Positions 55,691 through 64,000 of a stretch of 64,000 bases of DNA are shown in pieces. Position numbers and translations under genes: made by a program. This DNA comes from Rhyzopertha dominica (lineage: Eukaryota > Arthropoda > Insecta > Coleoptera > Bostrichidae), in contig QCXZ01000138.1 of the NCBI GenBank assembly GCA_025024175.1, positions 48,641,092-48,705,091 on the forward strand, in the 5' to 3' direction. The notes below the pieces were generated by a model. It made no database searches. It was given only the letters and a program-made list of their open reading frames with translations, and was not told where the DNA came from. How positions within the stretch are numbered: position 1 is the stretch's first letter; every line of letters begins with the position of its first letter.

Positions 55691-58600
55691 CGGAAGCCTT
55701 CAAACCAAATTATTACATATTTGATATATACACATCGAAAAATTGACAATGTAAACAGTCGACTATTTATCAAGATATTGTTAAATTATCATTGAATATT
55801 ACTAGAGGTACATTGCGTTCTCCTGTTCCTTAATTTTTTTTGGTGTTAACATAAAATCTAATTAAATCATTCGGTTTTTGGTCTCTATCGTCTGCGCTAG
55901 ATGTTAAGGACTGCAGAAATTGTAAGGTTATTATAAAATTAGGCTTAGCTTCAAAACAAAAAAAGGTAAGAAATGCTAACGGCACAGTTCAGTTCACATA
56001 AAAAAGTAAGACGATAATGTCGGAGCTGTAACGAACAACGAAAGTGGGACAGACAAGGGTAAATTTATCTCATTGCAAAATTACTACAAAAGTGGTATAA
56101 CATATGCTGCACAGCATATAGAATTGCAACAAGTAATGGTAACAGTAATGTAATTTTTATTAGAAGTACCTACTATAGGGACTGGGGCTACCCACCCGAC
56201 TTTTATTACATTGATCCTTGGGCCAAATAAACTGGCATACTGGAACACATTCATAATACTCAAAGTATGCAAATATTTGACGCCGCTCAAAAGAGCAGAT
56301 TTTAATCCTTTCGGGGATAATCATCGGCAATGTACTAGTAGTTTCTAGGAAGACAATAATTATTTCAGTCAGAAAAGGATTGTAAAGATATGGTATTTCT
56401 ACAGTGTAGACAAGAAACTGTTGTTTTCTTGTATATGTGGATGTGTGGCGAGAGTTAGAAAGAATAAGTTCTGGAGAATTATTTTATAATTTATTCCCAC
56501 TCTCGCGTAGTTTTCGATAAATTATTTTTTTTGCATTTTATAATATGCAGTTTCTTTAATTTCACCATTGATTTCGTCGATTGCCGATGTGCTAAATATA
56601 TTCTTATGTTCATTTTGAGTTTTAATAAATTATTCGCAGAAAGACTTCCACATAGAGATTGCCCGAGATGAAAATATGTGGACAAATCAAATGCTGGGTA
56701 AACTATGAGATTTTTTTAGAAAGTGTATGGTACCAGGAATAATCGTTCCACGCATTCCCAGATAAATTGTGGTATATCTACAACTTATTTATTATATGCT
56801 ATTGAAAAAAGTCATTGTCTTAATTGTTTATATATTACTACCACTTTTAAATGGACTTAGAACTAAATTACCTGCACAATGTAATTGTATGATCGTTAAT
56901 TTTTATTATATCCTCTATATTGTAGAATTAAATTCCAAAATTTGTATTCCTATGCAGTTTGACGACGCCTTTCATACTTTAGTTTAGTATCTACGAATAC
57001 CTGGTGAAACATCACAAAAATGGAGGAGAATGCAATAAAATGCTTATCTTCAACCAATGCAGGAATCTTCCAGGTTGAATAGTTTATTTGCATCTTGGGA
57101 TAGGGTGAAAGACAATTTATGACAGGTAACCGGGTGTAATTATGGGCGGATACCTGTAGGGGGCGAAAACATTAATATTTTTGAAACTTAATCTGGATCT
57201 AGCACCTATACAGTTTTTTAGATACAGATTCCATTTTGCGTACAGAGCTTCTTATACTCGTTATCTGAATGGCCACGTCGCCATTTCCCCAAAATTTTGC
57301 TTTCAAATTGAAATATTGAAGCTTAAAGATTGTTATAAAATAAATGTCACTTTTTTGGCTTTGCAAAGACAGAATTAAAATTTCTGCCTCGATGCGTTGT
57401 AGAGGCTTGTTTGTAATATAACATACTAAAAAATGAAGGCATTCGGACCGAAAATGACTAAGCTGAACGCTTAGCAGTTTTACATGTAAGCAACATGGGC
57501 AGTACACGGTTACCCAAATGTCCCTAAATGAAAACAATCTAAATGTGTAAGGCCTGAATGTCCTGTCGGTCATTCAATAGATCCTCTCCCTCCAGTCCAA
57601 TTGCCTCACGGGGACAGCACAGGGGGTGCAGTCTAGTTAATTAGACAATGATGTTAAAATTACTTCACAATGTGTTATTAATACCAGTTACAATTACTTT
57701 GGATAAATTATGATTAATTACAATTACACGCTTTGATGTGATTTTAAATAATCATTTAAATCTACTCTTCAGATAGGATCAGGTAGAAGGTTATAAAAAG
57801 CTTTAAAAGAGTAATATGTTACTTGTACCCTCGCTGATACCTAGTTGTTTTGACAATAAAACGTATTAGTGTCTATTACATAAAACGAAACTCAAAAACT
57901 TACATCTAAACGAGTCAGGACAACTATCCTAATAGTTTTAACATGCAAACCTGCAACTCTGTTGACTAATAATCTAACTTATATTACTTATTAATTTTAT
58001 TAATGTAGATTACAAACCACCTTTAGGTCAGAAAACAACAGTTCTTCAAATTGTTCATCTGACCAACGGTTTCGTCTAGGTTTCAAAATTTGACCACAAT
58101 AACTAATGAGGGGCTAATAAGACATTATTCTGAAAATGTTAAAGTTCTTATATAGCTACTACTAATAAAAAATTCTACGCTGTCTTTTTGCCTGCTCTAT
58201 CTACCACTATTTATCAAATATTGTCGGAGACTGAAGTTTGCATGTATATTTCTAATGCACTTAACTCAACAATGCATCCGTTTTGGAATAATTACTATTG
58301 AAATTATTTTATTCAATTGTACTTTCATATAACACCAATTTAAAGATGTGTTATGTACACCGTATACACTAAATTTCATCGTTTTGTCCTGAATTTCCTT
58401 ATTTGCTGTAGTTATCAAGCTGTTAATAATGAATTGAATGCGATTAATTTCTCAAATTTATACGGCGCAGCGCACAATTTTTTAAGGGTATTAACTCAAT
58501 GTATATATACAGTAAATTTAAATAGTATTAAGATTTCACGCATCATATTACTGTATGCGTTTCGTTTAAGTATTTTCTGGTATATGTACTTTGTGAAAAT

Positions 58601-59629
58601 AAGTACAAAAATTGCATAAATGCTGCGAGCAGACATAATAAAACACATACATAATACGAAAGCCGGCGGTAGTTTTCTTACTGCGAGATTTTTATTATTG
58701 TTAATTTCTAACTTTGCCAATTTTAAGCGGTGCACTAATGGCGTTGGCGGTAGCTCTTATTACAAATGTAGTAGTATATTTTTCAGTTTTTAAACAGCAA
58801 TAGATGTATAGGTATGCAGGAATTAGATAAGGACTAAGAAATCAATTTACACGATCTTTTAATGTATAGTGATACTTCCTAAGCGTTTATGTGGCACATT
58901 TAAAACAATCTGTCCTAGTTGGTTTGTATTAGTCATTAGCTATAGGGCTTATTTACCAGGTACGTTTTAAAAATAAAATCGAGTAGGTTCAGAACAGGTC
59001 TCTAAATGTAAAATAAAACAATTTTCGGTACTCTCTTGGTACCTACTAGTACTGGGACTTCGTCTTGCATTTTTTTTATCAAATCGTTCGTGACACACCT
59101 AGAGCTTTATAGTTTTTAAGCGACTTATAAATAAACACACAGTCGCACACAGTTTAGTTTAAAAAAATACAGTTATCCATGTCCGAAAATTGATAAATTT
59201 AGACTTCCTTATTATTAATCGATTTCGGCGAATCCAAGATGTTCCATAAAAAAGTCTTTTCATGTTTCCTACAGCTGAAAACTACAAATTTGCATCTCTA
59301 TCGTTCTTAGAGACACCATGTATCATTTTACTTACCTTAAAGGCCTTACAATTCTGCGATAATTAACTTAAAGGGTAGTATTGCCCAGACTGGATATCTA
59401 ATGTTTATTGATGGTATTTGCATAAGACTTATTAATCAATTTTTCGAAACCTTAACAAGATGTCCAAGAATCTTCTAATAAACCACTAAACTTTGTACAT
59501 ATTGGTATCAGATCAACAACTTATGTCTCAATACATTAGACGAGTGATTTAATAATACGAAAAGCCTTTATACTCTAAATGATTTTTGGGTTTCTTCTCT
59601 TTTACGCAAAAAATAAACTCAAACTAAAT
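55691..59629. other. AT-rich DNA, no gene recognised
   Basis: Only motif-free frames (largest 124 codons on minus at 57199-57573). No element signature or RNA gene noted. Could be intronic. Confidence 0.45.
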
Positions 59630-60010
59630 TCGATTAGCCGAACGTCCCTCCGAGTATCCCTACATAATAAAATCCGGAAGCCAAAGCTGCGTTTCCGCAG
59701 AGTCATCCCGGAAGATCCGATGTCGGGCTCATTTTATTTCTGAAACAAAAGCCACATGAAACGAGCTGTTATAAATTACTAGTGGAACTAGAACGGCTTA
59801 GGCGGCCGCCAACATCCCCCGGAGGAATCCGGGCAGTCAACGTCGGGAATGGCTATGAGATAGCGTAGGACATGACGCACTCGGGGGATCCAGATGACGT
59901 TTGCGAGAAATTCAGTAAAATCTCGATTTGATATTTTGATGGGCAAGGCAGAGGTGGAATATGTTATTCCTGAGAATGTCGGGTCCGTCCAGCATGACAA
60001 GTACGGGCTT
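59630..60010. other. GC-rich single-copy island
   Basis: Contains CpG-rich sequence such as AGGCGGCCGCCAAC and a 70-codon minus frame (59788-60000) without a recognisable family. Just outside, 60048-60072 can fold as TGCCCTTAG/CTAAGGGCA with a 6-base loop. Confidence 0.3.
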
Positions 60011-62930
60011 CAGCGCTTCAACTGCAGCCATTCTATGATTTATATCATCTGCCCTTAGATGGCACTAAGGGCATTAGCTCATTTAGGCATAGTATGATTT
60101 ACAGGAAGAGCGTTGCAGTGTAATGTACAAACGCTAACTCACTAAAATTGCTTAGTAATTAAATATAGAACAAGTTAATTTATACCTATTCTCTGTAATA
60201 TGTACCTTTAACCGAATTCCAGTCCGTTACGTCTCAGGGCATGGCATTTTTATTTTTTTGCTAGTAATACAACGTTCTAAAGGTGGTATATTCGTGGTAT
60301 ATTCATAACAGGTTCAACTATAATACATAATAATAAATAATAAGTAAATTAGTTAACTTAATAATCTAATAATATCTTTGTGGCCTCCTGTCCTTCGCAA
60401 AAACGCTCATTCTGTGGCTGGCACTAGAAGGCAAATCATGAGGACTGCCAGCCTTTAAAATCATTAACATTCTGTTAGAAAATAATAATTTTTACCTGTT
60501 ACAATTATTCGAAAGTTGCATTATTCTTCGGCATTATTATTTGAGATTTGAATCGCTGAAGCTAGGCAACTATATTCTATATATCTTAAATTTTGTAGGT
60601 GCCATTTTATATGCCTTTTCAAAAGCATTCGACATTACTGGCAATAGAGACATCGGATGAAGTTCATCAAAAGATGTCACCTCTAACTTTTGTGTCAGTT
60701 CCAAGATTTCCAGTTGTTTATGCGTTAGGAACCGCATTCTCCAGCAATGAAGTATTTATTTTGTGTGTAAGCAATGGTAAAATATTAGGACAGCACAGTA
60801 GAAGCGTTATATATTATTTGGACCACATGCATTAATTTTAATATCCAACAAACAATCAAAGATCACCTTGTCATTGACCAATTTACACTAGAGTAAGTCT
60901 CGGAGTGATATTTTTTTATTGGAGTGATAATAATTTTATCATCAGGTGGTAAGAAAGAAAGTAATTGTTTATNTATGTATATCGATTGTACTTTGGTAAT
61001 GACATGGGTGATTTAGTCTTATAAATATCCACATTATCCAGAGTTTTCAATAACAATTTGCTCTGATTTTTGCATGTGACAATACAATAACTCAGATACG
61101 GGTCCTTCTTGCTTTTAATACAGTTAGTTCTATTTTTAATACTTCCGTTGTACTCCCAGTGCTCAGAATATTTCATCGCTTCGTTTTTGAGTATAATCAT
61201 TTTGTTAATTACTCAGATTAGCCATGGGAGGCTTCTCTTTTTGGACATAATTGTTTCCTCTGATGATATCTCATCAAACGGTCCAGCCAAAAATTGAATT
61301 TTATAATTTTTAAGTACCAGAAATCCTAACAATTTTCTCAAACTTAGTCACCCGAAATAACTCTCTTAGCAAATCCAAAGTAATACGATTTAAATATCTC
61401 CCACAACGAATATTTTTATCTGTATTAGTGTTTACGGTTAAGTTGACAAATAGACAAAAAAAAGATCCGAGGAGTTATACTGTTCATTAACTTCGGATTG
61501 ACAATCGATCAGGTCAGCACTAATCAGTACATTTATCAGAGTTGAAGTTCTATTGTGACTGGAGTTGGTGAATCAATAATCTGCTTAGGATTAAAGCTAT
61601 AAATAGCGTTACAAAGACTACGAGCGCTGCTACTATCTATAAGTATGATATTTATATTTATACCACCTCCCCAGCAAACGCAATTTACTCAGCGGAACTA
61701 AATCAAAGATAGAATCCTCAAAATTGTTCCATAAGTAACCAATGCATTTGGAGGCCTATATAATGTACCAGACATATTTATAGTATTAACCAATGCAATT
61801 TCCGTTAAATCTTCTATCTTACTTCATAAATCTGTAGCCGTCAATAGCCACCACAGGACCAGGAACTAGGAGTTAAACGAATCTTGAAAAGACATACCCT
61901 CTTAACAGTGGGGTGTGGGGGTTAATTTAGGGGCCGGATTGAAAGAAGTTGACGTCAAAAGGAAACGTATCCAATATAAAAGTAGTAGATAATCAAAAAT
62001 CAACAATTCCTGTTTGATTACTTTTAATATAACCTTAAAATTTACGAAAAAAAAGTGAAAAATCGAACTTATTTTCTCGTTTTCCATTTTTGATTTCCGC
62101 CAAAATGATCCAATTTTAATCAAACTTGGTAACAGTATACCCTCCTGTGCCAGAAATAATAAATCTTTTTAAATAAAAAGATCTAGGCGTTTCCGCGATA
62201 TCCATGTTTCCCGATGCAAAACGTTTTTTTTTTTCAGACTACTAATTCTACTAAGAAAATTATGTAAGGTTCTGCCACTCGGTGTGTGAAACGCCGTCTA
62301 TACATTATAATAATGTGCATGAAAAGTTTAAGGTAACTAACATATTTATATTGATAAGAATTAATATTGTATCTGTCTAAATAGCATTCCAATTACGGGC
62401 TTGTACGTAAACATTCTTTTAGATTATAGAATAGGTATAGCAAAGTATCCTTAAAGGTTAGATATATCCCATTGCGGGCTTTTTCAAACAGACAGACAGA
62501 CGCGGCGGAGTTTTATAATATGCAGTGATACTGAAAGTGAACAAATATAGTTGCGGATTGTAGAATAACAAACACTTTTTCCGTAGAATTGAATGGTGTA
62601 TTCAGTTTTATATTTCTTTTAATAATTTTATCCATTTATTGACAAAAAAATAAGAAAAAAATTTGACTTTTCACATTTTTATCGCCCTTACACAACATTC
62701 TGATGCTTTTTTATTTTTTCCATTTCCCATACGACCCTTTGTCATTTCCACCTATAAATGTTTGGGTAACTCAAAATCTTTTCGATTCCTTTAAAATTAA
62801 TTATTTCAATCGGTCTAATATCCCAAGAAACTGGTTACCATGCAAGCAGCTAACCTGATTGAAAACTAGATGGAGTGTTGTATGTGGAACTATATAGATG
62901 TACAGTGACAAGACTTATTACAAATTGTTG
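60011..62930. other. AT-rich DNA, no gene recognised
   Basis: Frames at 60599-60835 (plus), 60916-61200 (minus) and 61902-62123 (minus) show no family motif beyond a chance FSKAFD-like string near 60620. No repeats noted. Confidence 0.45.
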
Positions 62931-63500
62931 TGTTAGGGACAACAGAGTTCAAGCCGCCGTTTCTTTTGCCTAAATCCGCGTTTTGCTTTTCGCGTTGCAA
63001 GCATTTCCTTACAACTTTTAATTAGAAAAACCTCCGCCGGCGTACCCCCCGTTATATAATTTTCTAAAAGCATCCTCTCGATTCAAATACGTCGCCGTCA
63101 CCTTTAATTTTAACCCGGGGAACCTTTAAATATAGCAACACAATCGCGCGAAGACTCCATTCATCCTGTTTCGATTGGAGTAAACAGCTCGCACATGTTC
63201 GCGAACATCAAACGTCAAATTTGGCACGTCCACTTGCCGTGTTGGATGGCTTAATTGGAGGAAGAAATCCGCTTGTTACGGAGGAGTTTTCCCGTGGAAA
63301 ATCTAAGGGGCGATCGCGACCGGTTTCGGAAAAAGAAATCGAGCCCGTTTGAAAGCTAATTTCCTTGTGAAGGAGACGGGGTTATATTTACACGGTGTGT
63401 TTGGATTTATCGGTTGTTTGTATCTGAGTCTTGTTCACGCGAATTGCCGTTTATAAAGTCAAGGCCGCTGAAATTTTTCCCGTGCGTTGCTCGACAAACT
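62931..63500. promoter_or_regulatory. GC-rich island with palindrome and FTZ-F1-type site
   Basis: Includes the perfect 14-bp palindrome ATGTTCGCGAACAT at 63195-63208, TCAAGGCCG at 63459-63467 (matches the FTZ-F1/SF-1 consensus YCAAGGYCR) and GGCTTAATTGGAGG near 63248 (homeodomain type). CpG content is well above that of the flanks. No coding frame or transposon signature. Regulatory role is inferred. Confidence 0.3.
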
Positions 63501-64000
63501 TTGGCCGTGTATTGGAGTTTGCTTTTAATTTTGATGTTATGAATCGTTAACTTGGTGAGGTTTGAGTTCCAACGACTTCTCATGTATTTTTACCAAGCTT
63601 CGTGAAAATGTTGTGCTTTACAAAATGACAGGAAATTATAGTGAGTGGTCTAACAAAACCGAAGAAAATAAAGAGATTTTCGAGAAGAATGGAAATGCCT
63701 GGTCGGTCTCATAGTAGTTTTATTAGCATATGCAGCAGGTTTGAGGAGAAAATCTCGTAACGTTAACTTTCGTCACTAGAACTTAAAATTACATACTAAT
63801 TCTTACCAATATATAGTCGTTCAAAATCGCTGTCGCTGTCATTATTAAAATTAACTCAATTTGAGTTGGTCGCGGTCAACCAAAATACGCGATTATTTAG
63901 TAGAAAGTAAAAACTTATTAAAATACTGCGTTCATTGTAAAAAAGAAGTAGCACTTTCTTTGGACTGTGAAAACTGTGCAACTAGCTATCAACAAAAATA
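63501..64000. other. AT-rich DNA to window end, no gene recognised
   Basis: A 29-codon plus frame starting MTGNYSEWSNKTEEN near 63625 is too short to interpret. Nothing else was seen. Confidence 0.4.

Noticed and set aside
57199..57573. 124-codon minus-strand open frame
   Set aside because: AT-driven composition, no motif, overlaps a plus-strand frame of similar quality, and no splice or promoter context.
60600..60660. FSKAFD string resembling LINE motif A
   Set aside because: The frame stops a few codons later and no other reverse transcriptase block lies on either side in any frame.

Overview
The window reads as non-coding nuclear DNA of an animal, most likely an insect. It is AT-rich, most recognisable sequence is decayed mobile elements, introns carry GT/AG splice signals, and scattered N bases point to a draft scaffold. 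The element mix (hAT, mariner-like, RTE and other LINEs, many Penelope-like elements) is typical of insects such as beetles, but no host gene could be named, so the order is a guess. No complete host gene is visible. Two short plus-strand segments, 27662-27736 and 43549-43626, look like isolated exons between good splice sites, so the window may lie inside one or more very long introns.

Layout. 1-6 kb: a GC-rich island, then a mariner-like element with long inverted repeats (2146-3889) and a mariner remnant (5225-5880). 6.06-12.58 kb: one hAT copy with a perfect 8-bp target duplication, split by a nested composite. That composite contains Penelope-like 3' ends, a foldback element, a 4.28-kb element with 50-bp perfect inverted repeats, a 5S rRNA-derived sequence and an 87-bp tandem array. 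14.4-16.2 kb: a Penelope-like element with an inverted copy of its 3' end. 17.4-20.15 kb: a LINE joined to a Penelope reverse transcriptase. 21.4-22.7 kb: a second mariner-like element. 26-29.7 kb: an RTE LINE, a candidate exon and a rearranged Penelope element. 31.8-33.8 kb: a Penelope element interrupted by a LINE fragment. 36.3-37.8 kb: an unclassified DNA element with an 8-bp duplication. 43.5 kb: the best candidate exon. 45.1-46.3 kb: a second, shorter hAT copy with its own perfect duplication. 46.4-47.4 kb: Penelope. 49.3-50.5 kb: LINE. 51.2-52.25 kb: hAT-like remnants. 54.2-55.7 kb: a Penelope inverted duplication. From 55.7 kb to the end only AT-rich DNA and two GC-rich islands were seen.

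The most interesting signal is a small RNA-like module: CUGANGA-type box, hairpin, then GAAA. It recurs at the ends of four different Penelope-like families here and resembles the hammerhead ribozyme core. In one family two damaged copies together show an almost complete type I hammerhead layout. A second theme is that Penelope copies repeatedly carry an inverted copy of their own 3' end. GC-rich islands between the elements are probably the surviving single-copy, possibly regulatory, host DNA.
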